From Thermosynechococcus sichuanensis E542 (GTDB lineage: Bacteria > Cyanobacteriota > Cyanobacteriia > Thermosynechococcales > Thermosynechococcaceae): 64,000 bases of DNA. Each line of letters begins with the position of its first letter. Position 1 is the stretch's first letter. Below the pieces are notes generated by a model. That model was not told where the DNA came from and ran no database searches. It worked only from the letters and a program-made list of their open reading frames with translations. Position numbers and translations under genes: made by a program. Shown here piece by piece: positions 52,847-62,115 of the stretch. The stretch covers positions 2,093,001-2,157,000 of the forward strand of contig NZ_CP032152.1 of assembly GCF_003555505.1 (NCBI RefSeq). Reading direction: 5' to 3'.

Positions 52847-55839
52847 AGTGTCATTACTCGCTCTTTATCCAACGTGAGTAGTTGTCGCAGTTGGTCGAGG
52901 TTGAGTTCGGTCAGCCAGTGCTCGCCGCTACCGACAATCATTTCCGCGAGGGCTTTCTTTTGCTCGATCTGCTCGTGGATCTTCTCTTCGAGGGTACCCG
53001 TGCAGACAAATTTATGGATTTGGACATTGCGGGCTTGGCCAATGCGGAAGGCGCGATCGCTAGCCTGATTTTCCACGGCGGGGTTCCACCAGCGATCGTA
53101 GTGGAAGACATGATTGGCACGGGTCAAGTTCAAACCGACACCCCCGGCTTTGAGGGAAAGAATAAAGACTGTGGGTGCCTCCGGATCGTGCTGAAAACGT
53201 TCCACCATCAGTTCTCGCTGCGCTTTGGGGGTGCGTCCTGAGAGGAAAAAGACCTCCTGCTGTAGCGCCTGCTCTAGATAGGTTTTCAGGTGCGTGCCAA
53301 ACTCCGCAAATTGGGTAAAGACAAGGGCGCGATCGCCCACTTCCTGAAGCTCTTGCAGCATTTCTATTAGGCGTTGCAATTTACCCGAGCGATCGGGGGC
53401 ATAGTCTTCCTGCTTGAGATATTGCGCCGGATGGTTACAGATTTGCTTCAGCTTGGTGAGAGTGGCCAAGATATTGCCGCGCCGCTGGATGCCTTCACTG
53501 TTTTCAATGGCAGTAAGGGACTCTTCCACCACCGCACTGTAAAGCTGCATCTGCTCTAGGGTAAGTCCGCAATAGACCAGCATCTCCTGTTTTTCGGGCA
53601 AGTCTTGGATAATGCTGCGGTCGGTTTTCAGGCGACGCAGAATAAAAGGCTGAACATAGGTGCGCAGGGCGTTGAGGGAGGTGGTATCGCCATAGCGTTC
53701 AATCGGGCGCACATAGCGGTGCTGAAAGTAGGTGCGATTGCCCAAGTATCCCGGATGTAGAAACTCCATAATCGACCAGAGTTCAAGAAGACGATTTTCT
53801 AGGGGGGTTCCCGTCAGGGCAATGCGAAACTGGGCGGCAAGGTCTCGCGCCGCTTGGGACTGTTGCGTGTTGGCATTTTTGATGTTTTGGGCTTCATCGA
53901 GTACTAGATGCTGCCATGACACCTGTTGAAGGGTAGCGCGATCGCGCTGCAGGAGGGCATAACTGGTGAGAATCAGATCGTGGGTTTCGACTTTTTTGAG
54001 AAACGCCTTGCCCTTGGGGCGATCGCTCCCGTGGTGGACATAGGCACGCAATGTCGGTGCAAATTTTTGACACTCCCGTAGCCAGTTCCCCAGTACCGAA
54101 GTGGGACAGATCAAGAGTGTGGGTCGGTAGGCACGTCCTGCTTCCTTGAGGTGGAGCAAAAAAGCCAACAGTTGAATTGTTTTGCCTAAGCCCATATCAT
54201 CCGCCAAGCAAGCCCCCAGCCGCCAGCGTTCCAAGAAACTCAACCACGCCACCCCCCGTGCTTGGTAGGGACGCAGTTCACCACAAAATTCCTGCGGTGT
54301 CGGCACTGGATCAAGGGTTTGTTTACCCGTGAGGCCATCGAGTAGTGCCTGAAGGGCATCATTGGCGTCTAAGCCAAGAATGGGTAGCTTGGCCACCGTC
54401 ACCGTATCCCCCGTCGCAATGCGCAGCGTATCGGCAAGGGAGAGTTGGATCTTTTGGGGAGACTGGAGAAACTCTTGAGCGGCCTTGACCTCTTGGGGAC
54501 GCAGCAGCACCCACTCACCATTGAGATAAACAAGGGGAGTCTCTTGGCGGCGCAGTTGATCAAAATCCGCTTCCGAGAGGGGATGCTGCCCCAACTGTAA
54601 TTGCCACCGAAACTGCATCAAGCTCTCAATACTCAAGCCGCTGGTGGCCGTGGGCGGCAATGTAGCAATCATCTTTAGACCCAAGCGATGCTGGGAGCTA
54701 TTGCGGCGGAGACTGGGCGGTAAGATAATCGCAACCCCCTGCTGCTCAAGGGGCGGAATGGCACTTTGCAAGAAGGCATAAACTTCCGTTGTTTGCAGCG
54801 TCAGATCCACAGGGGAGGGTTCTTGGAGAGCGCGATCTAGGGGGCGATAAATCCGTGAAGCCAAACCGAGTCCCCGCAGTAGGGTCTCTTGGGGCTGCCA
54901 GAGCACTTGTCCTTGATAAAGCAGGGACTCTTGGGTGCATTGCCAAATCTCCGCCGCTGCCAGCATGGTTTCTGTTTCGCCCTCAGTTTGTAAGCCAAAG
55001 GCCAAGCGCCAGTCACCCTCAGCAGTCTCCGGGGGCACCAGTTGCAGTGCCAATCGCCATTGGGGGCGCAGATCCAACTGCTCGCGGTAGGGTTCTTGCC
55101 AACGTTGGAGCCGTTCTACAAAAGAAGGCGGCAGCTCCGTCCCTTGCCCTGTTTTTAGGAAAGTTAGCCAGTGACTGTGCTCCTTGCCCAAGCCGACTTT
55201 GGGTAAGTCTAGGGCAGCAAGGGCAGTGTGGAGATAGCCCTGCAAGGTGTGGTGGAGAAAATCCGCTAATAGGTCTGTGGCATGGGGGGGAAATCGCAGA
55301 GCCGTGGCCTCTTCTTGATAACAGCGGCACAGATGCGGCATCAGTTGGCTAAATTGGCGAAAGCGATCGCGATCGCCCCTGTGGGTAAGGAGAATCCGCC
55401 AGCCCTCAGCCGTCGGCAGATATTGACCGCGCACAATTAAATCCAGCAACCAGCGACTCACGTGGAACCAATAGCGCAAGTCATCGCCAATGCCGCCACT
55501 GTCTTGGCCATGAAGACTCAGTTGATGCAGTTGCTCTAAAACCGCTGAGGCGGGAATTGACCAGCCCGGCACCTGCCAGAGAAACAGTGGTTCGCCGTTA
55601 GCTTCTGCTAGGGGGGATGGCACGAGGTCATTGCCCTGCACCTGGGCGGGTAAAGCCGCATACGTAAAACTGGGACTCGCCTTGGCAAGGGACAGCTTCA
55701 GGGGAGCCGCATAGGGATAGACAGGCACCATCGTTGACGCCCAAGGCGTGGTTGCCTGAGCCAGCGATCGCCATTCCTCTGCCCAAAGGAAAAACTGTGG
55801 CGTCGGCGTTGCCAGCCACGTTCCATGTAAAACCGCCAT
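52843..55839 (-). CDS. SNF2/RapA-type DEAD/DEAH helicase
   Basis: A 998-residue Swi2/Snf2 ATPase of the bacterial class. An N-terminal region of about 430 residues is non-catalytic. The ATPase has Walker A DDMGLGKTIQ, motif II LDEAQNIKN (DEAQ), motif III ALTGTPLENRLLELWSIMEF, and the C-lobe with LVFTQFAEFG, LSLKAGGVGLNLTRANHVFHYDRWWNPAVENQASDRAFRIGQ. It moves along DNA or remodels protein-DNA complexes; the specific role is unknown. It begins 4 nt after the stop of the PAS/GGDEF/EAL gene, so the two are cotranscribed. Confidence 0.93.
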   Translation of the reverse strand: MAVLHGTWLATPTPQFFLWAEEWRSLAQATTPWASTMVPVYPYAAPLKLSLAKASPSFTYAALPAQVQGNDLVPSPLAEANGEPLFLWQVPGWSIPASAVLEQLHQLSLHGQDSGGIGDDLRYWFHVSRWLLDLIVRGQYLPTAEGWRILLTHRGDRDRFRQFSQLMPHLCRCYQEEATALRFPPHATDLLADFLHHTLQGYLHTALAALDLPKVGLGKEHSHWLTFLKTGQGTELPPSFVERLQRWQEPYREQLDLRPQWRLALQLVPPETAEGDWRLAFGLQTEGETETMLAAAEIWQCTQESLLYQGQVLWQPQETLLRGLGLASRIYRPLDRALQEPSPVDLTLQTTEVYAFLQSAIPPLEQQGVAIILPPSLRRNSSQHRLGLKMIATLPPTATSGLSIESLMQFRWQLQLGQHPLSEADFDQLRRQETPLVYLNGEWVLLRPQEVKAAQEFLQSPQKIQLSLADTLRIATGDTVTVAKLPILGLDANDALQALLDGLTGKQTLDPVPTPQEFCGELRPYQARGVAWLSFLERWRLGACLADDMGLGKTIQLLAFLLHLKEAGRAYRPTLLICPTSVLGNWLRECQKFAPTLRAYVHHGSDRPKGKAFLKKVETHDLILTSYALLQRDRATLQQVSWQHLVLDEAQNIKNANTQQSQAARDLAAQFRIALTGTPLENRLLELWSIMEFLHPGYLGNRTYFQHRYVRPIERYGDTTSLNALRTYVQPFILRRLKTDRSIIQDLPEKQEMLVYCGLTLEQMQLYSAVVEESLTAIENSEGIQRRGNILATLTKLKQICNHPAQYLKQEDYAPDRSGKLQRLIEMLQELQEVGDRALVFTQFAEFGTHLKTYLEQALQQEVFFLSGRTPKAQRELMVERFQHDPEAPTVFILSLKAGGVGLNLTRANHVFHYDRWWNPAVENQASDRAFRIGQARNVQIHKFVCTGTLEEKIHEQIEQKKALAEMIVGSGEHWLTELNLDQLRQLLTLDKERVMTL

Positions 55840-55843
55840 GACG

Positions 55844-58800
55844 CTATTTTAGTTCGCAACTCAAAAGAGATTCGAGATCTTGAGGGGGCATGGGTCTAGC
55901 CAAAAGATACCCTTGGCCATAGTCACAGCCGAGTTGCTGTAGGGTTTGCAGTTGCTCAGAGGTTTCAATGCCTTCGGCAATGGCACGGTAGCCCAACTGG
56001 TGGGTGAGGAGCAAGATCATCTGCGTAATTTGAAAATTGCGTGCATTTTGCTCCAGTTGACAGACAAAGGAGCGATCCACTTTCAGGTGTTGAATGGGCA
56101 GGCTGTGAAGATAACTGAGGCAGGAGTAACCGGTGCCAAAGTCGTCAATACTAATGTCAATCTTGCGATCGCCCAAAGCTTGCAAGAGATTCATCATCTC
56201 ATTTCCCAATTCCAGCGCCATGCTTTCAGTGAGTTCCAGTACCAGTTGCCCCTTGGGGAGGGGATACTTTTGGCGCACGCGATCAACATGATTGAGGAAA
56301 CCGGGATGCTTCAGAGTTTTAGCAGAGACATTGACGCTGAGAACAAGATCTGAGGCCGCTGCATACTGCTGTTGCCAGTGCCAAAATTGCTCGCAGGCAT
56401 GCTCTAGCACCCACTGATCCAGAGCAACAATTAACCCCGTATCCTCAGCAACGGGAATAAACTGCGCCGGTGATATGAGACCCCGTTCGGGATGCTGCCA
56501 GCGCACCAAAGCCTCCATGCCCGCTAGTTGTTGATTTTGTAGGTTGAAAAAGGGTTGATACAATAGCCGCAGTTGATTGTGGTCGAGGGCATAACGCAGA
56601 TCATGTTCAAGGTGGAGGCGCTCCAACACTTGTTTGTACATCTGCTGATTAAAAATCACATAATGTCCCTTTTGCTGGGCTTTGGCTTGATACATGGCAA
56701 TATCGGCATCCCGTAGGACTTCTAGCCCCTGCTGATACTCGTTTTGAGCAAAGACCACGCCAATGCTGCCGCTCATGACTATTTGCCGTGCATCTACCAT
56801 CAAGGGTCGCTGGAGACAATGCAACATTTGCTCAGACAGGGCGATCGCCCCCTGAATGTCGGAAATTCCTGTTGCTAGGATTACAAATTCATCGCCACCA
56901 AAGCGAGCCAGCGTATAGCGATTATCAATGCAACGGCGCAGCCGATTAGCAAAGGCGACAAGAACGCGATCGCCGACCGCATGACCCAAGCTATCGTTAA
57001 CGATCTTGAAACGATCTAAGTCCAAAAACAGCACCGCATAGTGAAACTTGGGATTCATCTGAGCTTGGGTAATGGCCGTTTCCAACTGCTCCATGAGGTA
57101 GAGGCGGTTGGGCAACCCTGTCAATGAATCATGGTAGGCCTCATGGTGAAGCTGCATCTGCACCTGTACCCGGCTGGTGACATCGCGGGAGGTAGTCTGC
57201 AACTGCTGTAACTGCCCCTCACTGTCGTAGCGCGGTTTCACCAATGTTTCTAGCCAGAGGACATCCCCCTGAGCGGTGCAAACCCGATAGGTGATGGGCC
57301 AAAACTTGTGCTGCTGAATCATCTGTTGCAGTTCCTGTTGTACCCGCGATCGCTCTTGGGGATGACAGATTTCTGTGAAATGCTGGCCAATCAGTGTCTC
57401 GGCATGGCGCCCCAACAAGCTCTCACAGGAGGGGCTGACATACAAACAAATGCCCTTGCGATCGTAGAGACCGATAATATCGTTGATATTTTCCGCCAGC
57501 AGTCGATAGCGTTCTTCACTCTGCCGCAGGGCGATTTCTGATAGCTTGCGCTCTGTAATGTCAATGTGAGTACCCACCACTTTGCAGGGCTGACCGTGCT
57601 CATCCCGAATCAATACCGCATTACTGTGAAACCAGCGGTAGCTGCCATCGCGATGACGCAAGCGAAAGTCAATGGCGTACTCTGTCTCCCCCTGTAGAAA
57701 CTGCTGGAAGGCTTCAGTAGCGCGATCGCGATCCTCTGGGTGCAGTCGTGCTTCCCAATCCTTAGGGCTAGCCTCTTCAGCGGTGGGGGGATAGCCCAAC
57801 TGGGCTTTGTACGTGGGGGAGGCATAGGAGGTACCTGTGCGCAGATCACAAAAATAGAAACCGATATTAGAAGCCCGCACCGCCAAGTCTAACTGCGCCT
57901 GTTGTTCCTTGAGACGCGCCTCCGCCAGATACCGCTCAGTAACATCAAGAATTAGGGTGTACCACATGACAGCGCCATTGGGCAGTTGTTCCGGCTGACC
58001 AGCACCTTCGACCCAGCGGATGTCGCCATTGGGATAGCAAATACGCCATTGCCAAAACCAAGGTTGTAACGTTCGGGCGGAGACAAGTACCGACTCCCAC
58101 ATGGCCTGCCGATCCTCAGGGTGCACCATATTCCAGAGGAGGGAACTATCTTCAGCAACAGCCTCAGCAGGCACCCCCCAAAGCTGCTCGCACATGGGAT
58201 TAAGGTAAAATACCTGATTGCGGCCATCGGGATATTGGATGTAGCGAAAAATCGCACCGGGAACATTGGTTGCAGTGAGGCGAAAGCGTTCTTCACTTTC
58301 CCGTAGGACAGCTTCAATACGCCGGCGTTCAGCCAGTTCTTGCTGTGCCCGCTGATAGAGTGTGGCTTGGTAGATGGCCACCTCCAGTTGCGTGGAGATA
58401 GCGCGAGCAAGGGAAATTTCTGCCGTTGACCATTCATGGCATTGTTGAGCGGCAAAGAGAGTTAAGCTGCCCCAGATGCGACCCTCCACCAGTAGAGGAA
58501 TCAGCAACCAAGCTCCCGGAAATGCGGCGGCAATTTGTTGATTGACGGGATCAGTAATTTGACTAGAGTCAGCAACGGCGACAACTTCACCTGCCTTCAA
58601 GCGCTCGGCAAAGGGGTTATCGCGATCCGGAATGGCAACATCAGTCAGGAAGGGAAAGTTGGGATCATGGTGGTATTGTGCGATATGCCGCCACACTGCC
58701 TCCTCGGGTAAGTATTTGACGACAAAGGCATCAAACCCCAGCCCCAGTTGCGCCACTTCCCGCACTGCCGTCTCAAAGATCGTGTCGAGATCAAGGGAGT

Positions 58801-59719
58801 TGCGAATCGCCTGAATGACGCGGTTGAGGGCTTGCTCCCGCAGTAATTGCTCTTTAAGAAGACTAATGTCACGGCCCACGGATTGGATTTCCTGTAGGTT
58901 GCCTTGATCATCAAAAATTCCTAGATTAATCCATTGTGTCCAACGAACCCCCTGCTGCGGATGACAGACACGATTTTCACTGGCAAAGGAGGGGGCACTG
59001 GGAGTGAGTTGAGCAACCTGCTCCAACAGGCGAGGTAAATCTTCAGGAAGAACAAATTCAGACCAAGGGCGACCAATAACTTCTGTAGCCGAGCGGTTAA
59101 AAGCCCGACAAAACGCCTGATTCGCGAATGTAATGGTGGTGTCAGGACGGGAGCGCACAATGAAGTCCGTCTGACTTTGCACCATATCGTAGTAACGGCT
59201 GGCTTCTTTTTCCCAGTAATTTCTAATAATTTTTTGTTCAATTTCTGAGTGTTTGCGATCGCTCACATTAATATACGTCGCAAGACTAAACATCACTTCA
59301 CCAGCCGCATTAAAGATAGGAATGCCATAGACTTCAAATGTGGCACGCTGTTGGTTGCTATATCTCAGATCAATTTCTACAGGGCCAATCATTTTACCCT
59401 TGAGGGCTTGCACCCCCGGCAGTTCTTCCTTGGGATAGGGGCGATCGCTATCAGCATAATAGACCTCTAGGTGGGCACAAATTTCCGCAGGGGTTTGGCG
59501 CGAATCTGTAACCTGCAAAAGCCGACGCCCACAGGGATTGATATAGACAATTTGTCCCGATGTATTGTAGAGATTAATCCCTATCGGCAAAGCATCAAAG
59601 ACAGCCCCAAGATAGTACTCAATTTCCTCGCCCGCGACATTTTTGAGTAAACAGACAAGCATCTCCTCCAAGCGATCGCAGGGAGAATGCTGGACTAGGG
59701 GAAAATTTGGACTATCCAT
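55844..59719 (-). CDS. multi-PAS/GAF GGDEF-EAL c-di-GMP signalling protein
   Basis: A 1291-residue soluble regulator, order PAS-PAS-GAF-PAS-PAS-PAS-GGDEF-EAL. The GGDEF motif is at 941-945 and is intact, but the inhibitory I-site position reads DNRY rather than RxxD. The EAL domain is complete: EAL 1069-1071, NVSAKTL, LELTES, DDFGTGYS, KVDRSF, EGIET and GQGYLLARP, so phosphodiesterase activity is likely. The GAF domain resembles phytochrome-like GAFs but lacks the bilin Cys at the expected place. I begin at the ATG at 59719; a TTG at 59791 would add 24 poor residues. It heads an operon with the SNF2 helicase. Substrate c-di-GMP connects it in principle to the PilZ synthases here. Confidence 0.9.
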   Translation of the reverse strand: MDSPNFPLVQHSPCDRLEEMLVCLLKNVAGEEIEYYLGAVFDALPIGINLYNTSGQIVYINPCGRRLLQVTDSRQTPAEICAHLEVYYADSDRPYPKEELPGVQALKGKMIGPVEIDLRYSNQQRATFEVYGIPIFNAAGEVMFSLATYINVSDRKHSEIEQKIIRNYWEKEASRYYDMVQSQTDFIVRSRPDTTITFANQAFCRAFNRSATEVIGRPWSEFVLPEDLPRLLEQVAQLTPSAPSFASENRVCHPQQGVRWTQWINLGIFDDQGNLQEIQSVGRDISLLKEQLLREQALNRVIQAIRNSLDLDTIFETAVREVAQLGLGFDAFVVKYLPEEAVWRHIAQYHHDPNFPFLTDVAIPDRDNPFAERLKAGEVVAVADSSQITDPVNQQIAAAFPGAWLLIPLLVEGRIWGSLTLFAAQQCHEWSTAEISLARAISTQLEVAIYQATLYQRAQQELAERRRIEAVLRESEERFRLTATNVPGAIFRYIQYPDGRNQVFYLNPMCEQLWGVPAEAVAEDSSLLWNMVHPEDRQAMWESVLVSARTLQPWFWQWRICYPNGDIRWVEGAGQPEQLPNGAVMWYTLILDVTERYLAEARLKEQQAQLDLAVRASNIGFYFCDLRTGTSYASPTYKAQLGYPPTAEEASPKDWEARLHPEDRDRATEAFQQFLQGETEYAIDFRLRHRDGSYRWFHSNAVLIRDEHGQPCKVVGTHIDITERKLSEIALRQSEERYRLLAENINDIIGLYDRKGICLYVSPSCESLLGRHAETLIGQHFTEICHPQERSRVQQELQQMIQQHKFWPITYRVCTAQGDVLWLETLVKPRYDSEGQLQQLQTTSRDVTSRVQVQMQLHHEAYHDSLTGLPNRLYLMEQLETAITQAQMNPKFHYAVLFLDLDRFKIVNDSLGHAVGDRVLVAFANRLRRCIDNRYTLARFGGDEFVILATGISDIQGAIALSEQMLHCLQRPLMVDARQIVMSGSIGVVFAQNEYQQGLEVLRDADIAMYQAKAQQKGHYVIFNQQMYKQVLERLHLEHDLRYALDHNQLRLLYQPFFNLQNQQLAGMEALVRWQHPERGLISPAQFIPVAEDTGLIVALDQWVLEHACEQFWHWQQQYAAASDLVLSVNVSAKTLKHPGFLNHVDRVRQKYPLPKGQLVLELTESMALELGNEMMNLLQALGDRKIDISIDDFGTGYSCLSYLHSLPIQHLKVDRSFVCQLEQNARNFQITQMILLLTHQLGYRAIAEGIETSEQLQTLQQLGCDYGQGYLLARPMPPQDLESLLSCELK

Positions 59720-59831
59720 AGAAAAACTGTGGGGCTGATTCGCACACTTGGAATGATTGTAATGATTTTGCCCTTGTTGTTTGGAGGGCAATTTTAAGTT
59801 TTAATCATTCACGAGTATGCTGCCATAGATT

Positions 59832-60548
59832 TTAGTCTAATGGCATTCTCTTATTTTGCTCATGGCTGATCCACTTTTCATATAAATCCGGGCGCCGCTG
59901 ACGAGTGCGTTCGATCTGTTGTGCCCGCCGCCACGCAGCAATTCTCCCATGATGACCAGAAAGTAAGACGGGTGGTACAGTCCAACCCCGGAATTCGGCG
60001 GGTCGAGTGTAGTGGGGATAATCGAGTAAGCCATCTTCAAAGCTATCTTGATGGAGTGAGGCAGCTTTGCCTACGGTGCCCGGCAAGAGTCGCAGCACAC
60101 CATTGAGAATCACAAGGGCAGGAATTTCACCACAGGTCAAGACAAAATCGCCAATGGAGATCTCCTGGGTGACTAAATGTTCGACAACCCGCTCGTCCAC
60201 TCCCTCGTAGTGGCCACAGAGAATCACCAGTTGATCCCGCTCCTGTGACCAATGCCAGAGGTGCTGCTGCGTGAGGGGTTGCCCTTGGGGGGTGACATAG
60301 ATCACTTCACGGCGGGGCAAAGAGGGCAGCGATTCCACCGCAGCAAAGAGGGGTTCAGGTTTCATCACCATGCCCACACCACCCCCGTAGGGTTCATCAT
60401 CCACCCGCTGGTGCTTATCAGTACTAAAGTCACGCGGATTCGTCAGGACGACCTCGGCAATCCCCCGTGCCAAGGCTTTGGCCATTAAGCCACTGCTGAG
60501 GGGTGAAGCAAAGAACTCTGGAAAGAGGGTAATAATATCGAAACGCAT
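59832..60548 (-). CDS. trmD: tRNA (guanine-37-N1)-methyltransferase TrmD
   Basis: A 238-residue SPOUT enzyme that methylates G37 next to the anticodon, preventing frameshifts. The start MRFDIITLFPEFF, the block DDEPYGGGVGMVMKPEPLF, the knot YVTPQGQPLTQQ...LCGHYEGVDERV and LTCGEIPALVILNGVLRLLPG are canonical; DYPHYTRPAEFRGW is at the C-terminal domain. The frame is open to 60629, but the ATG at 60548 overlaps the sppA stop as TAATG. The proteins are translationally coupled. Confidence 0.96.
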   Translation of the reverse strand: MRFDIITLFPEFFASPLSSGLMAKALARGIAEVVLTNPRDFSTDKHQRVDDEPYGGGVGMVMKPEPLFAAVESLPSLPRREVIYVTPQGQPLTQQHLWHWSQERDQLVILCGHYEGVDERVVEHLVTQEISIGDFVLTCGEIPALVILNGVLRLLPGTVGKAASLHQDSFEDGLLDYPHYTRPAEFRGWTVPPVLLSGHHGRIAAWRRAQQIERTRQRRPDLYEKWISHEQNKRMPLD

Positions 60549-61657
60549 TACTGACGGTGGCAAGAGAGGGAACCGTAGTAGGCAAGGGCACGCAATTGGC
60601 TGAGGGCACAAAGTTGCTCCTGTTTCCACGCCTGCTGTAGTTCTGGTGCTGGAGGGGGTGACTGAATCCCAAAAAGTTGATTGATCAAAGGGGAGCGATC
60701 GCGCCGAAAACGAACGATGGCATACTCTCCCTCTTTGAGATGAGCGGCACTGGCAAGAGCGCTAAGGGTTTCTTGGCGGCTGCGGGTGCCATCAATGAGG
60801 CCATAGCTCTGCGCCTGATCGTTACTGAAAATCATCGCACCCATTTCGTTGCGGATGACATTAGGATCAATACCCCGTGCCTGCGCCAGGTGATTAATAA
60901 ACTTGCTGTACTCCTGTTCAAGGCCGGCTTGCAAAACCTCAATTTCTTGGGGAGTAAGGCGACGGAAGGGATTGCCAATATCTTTGCCACGACCGGCGCT
61001 CAGTGTCCGTTCTTCAATACTGTTGGCAGTGACGCCGCCCATCAATAGGCCATGATCGAGACTGGTGGGGCGATCGTAGTAGAAAACACTAGGGCCGAGA
61101 ATCCCAATACTGCCAATCATGCTGCCGTGATCAGCGTAGATCTGATCCGCTGTCACCATTGCCCAAACGCCGCCGGAGGCAGAAATGCCCTCAATAAAGG
61201 CATAGACCGGTTTTTGGGTGGCTGCGCGGTAGCTCCTAATGCCCGCGGCGATCGCCTGCGAGCCAAAGATCGTGCCACCGGGCGTGCTGATATTCACAAA
61301 GACGGCCTTAATCGTTTCGTCCTTAGCGGCCTCTGCCAACTGCCGCTGCACTTCATAGCCATAGGTGACGCCCACAAGGGGCGCAAAGAAGGTATCTTCT
61401 TCGTTTTGCGGGCTGCCGAGAATTGGCCCAGTAATGTCAATTCTAAGAATGCGATCGCGACTGCTCTCTTTGCCGCTGACATGCTCGTAGGGACTGGTTT
61501 CACTGGCGGGCGCCAACAAGATTCCGAGGAGGGCAAAGAAGATCGTGGCACTGAAGCCCACCACCCCCAGCGTGAAAAAAAAGGTCAGCGTGCCAAAAAA
61601 GATTACACCACAGCGGTGAAACACACTGGGCCAAAAGGGGGGAAGGGAGCGCGTCAT
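60548..61657 (-). CDS. sppA: signal peptide peptidase SppA, membrane-anchored form
   Basis: A 369-residue S49 protease with an N-terminal membrane helix (FFGTLTFFFTLGVVGFSATIFFALL) and the catalytic core. The nucleophile Ser is in EGISASGGVWAM and the general-base Lys in LSAGRGKDIGNPFRR; the substrate loop NISTPGGTIFGSQAI is present. It is a second, longer SppA, the other being at 14244. It is coupled to trmD (TAATG) downstream. Divergent from pipX with about 160 bp between the starts. Confidence 0.93.
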   Translation of the reverse strand: MTRSLPPFWPSVFHRCGVIFFGTLTFFFTLGVVGFSATIFFALLGILLAPASETSPYEHVSGKESSRDRILRIDITGPILGSPQNEEDTFFAPLVGVTYGYEVQRQLAEAAKDETIKAVFVNISTPGGTIFGSQAIAAGIRSYRAATQKPVYAFIEGISASGGVWAMVTADQIYADHGSMIGSIGILGPSVFYYDRPTSLDHGLLMGGVTANSIEERTLSAGRGKDIGNPFRRLTPQEIEVLQAGLEQEYSKFINHLAQARGIDPNVIRNEMGAMIFSNDQAQSYGLIDGTRSRQETLSALASAAHLKEGEYAIVRFRRDRSPLINQLFGIQSPPPAPELQQAWKQEQLCALSQLRALAYYGSLSCHRQ

Positions 61658-61783
61658 AGAGGAGGAGAGGCTTTGGGTATAATCTGGAAAGTTTTTCAGT
61701 CAAGTGTTTTACTTATTTTAGCCACAGTCCGTGGTGTTCCCTTATTTTTACTCCTCACGACCCATCCTTGCCGTGCTAACCTA

Positions 61784-61800
61784 TCACAATCCTTTTGTGA
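61784..61800 (+). promoter_or_regulatory. 17-bp inverted repeat ahead of pipX
   Basis: TCACAA-N5-TTGTGA is a perfect dyad ending 18 nt before the pipX ATG. It could be an operator for a CRP-type or other dimeric regulator (arms resemble TGTGA/TCACA reversed in order) or form a small RNA hairpin just before the GAGG that may act as Shine-Dalgarno. No NtcA box (GTA-N8-TAC) is visible nearby. Confidence 0.4.
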
Positions 61801-61818
61801 GGTAGGTTCTCTCTACTA

Positions 61819-62100
61819 ATGAAGCCCTCGATGACCGCTGAGCAGTATCTCAATCACCCCACCTTTGGCTTGCTCTATGGGGTCTGCCCTCTGGATGAGC
61901 ATCGGCAACTCTTTACCACGTTGTATGCACAGCGGCTGTTCTTCATCGTTAGCCAACGACCGGCGGGAATGGAGTTTGAGTCCATTAGCCGCACCGATGC
62001 GCGGATGCTCATTGAACAGCGGTTGCGATCCCTACGCCGCCTTGGCAAAACCGCTGAATACCAAGCCCTCCAAGCGATTCATCGCCAAGCCTTCATGTAG
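61819..62100 (+). CDS. pipX: PII-interacting protein X (NtcA coactivator)
   Basis: A 93-residue PipX. The N-terminal Tudor-like domain is recognised in YLNHPTFGLLYGVC and LFTTLYAQRLFFIV, and the C-terminal helices in RTDARMLIEQRLRSLRRLG. PipX switches between the PII protein GlnB and the nitrogen regulator NtcA, depending on 2-oxoglutarate and ATP/ADP, coactivating NtcA when 2-oxoglutarate is high. The length matches the known ~90 residues. A second in-frame ATG at 61831 is possible. In several cyanobacteria pipX is followed by pipY; here a MerR regulator follows after 15 nt. Confidence 0.92.
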   Translation: MKPSMTAEQYLNHPTFGLLYGVCPLDEHRQLFTTLYAQRLFFIVSQRPAGMEFESISRTDARMLIEQRLRSLRRLGKTAEYQALQAIHRQAFM

Positions 62101-62115
62101 GGAGACGACCATTCC

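Noticed and set aside
61678-61683. Perfect TATAAT on the plus strand as the pipX promoter
   Set aside because: No acceptable -35 lies 16-18 bp upstream and it is about 135 nt before the start; may be real but not supported.
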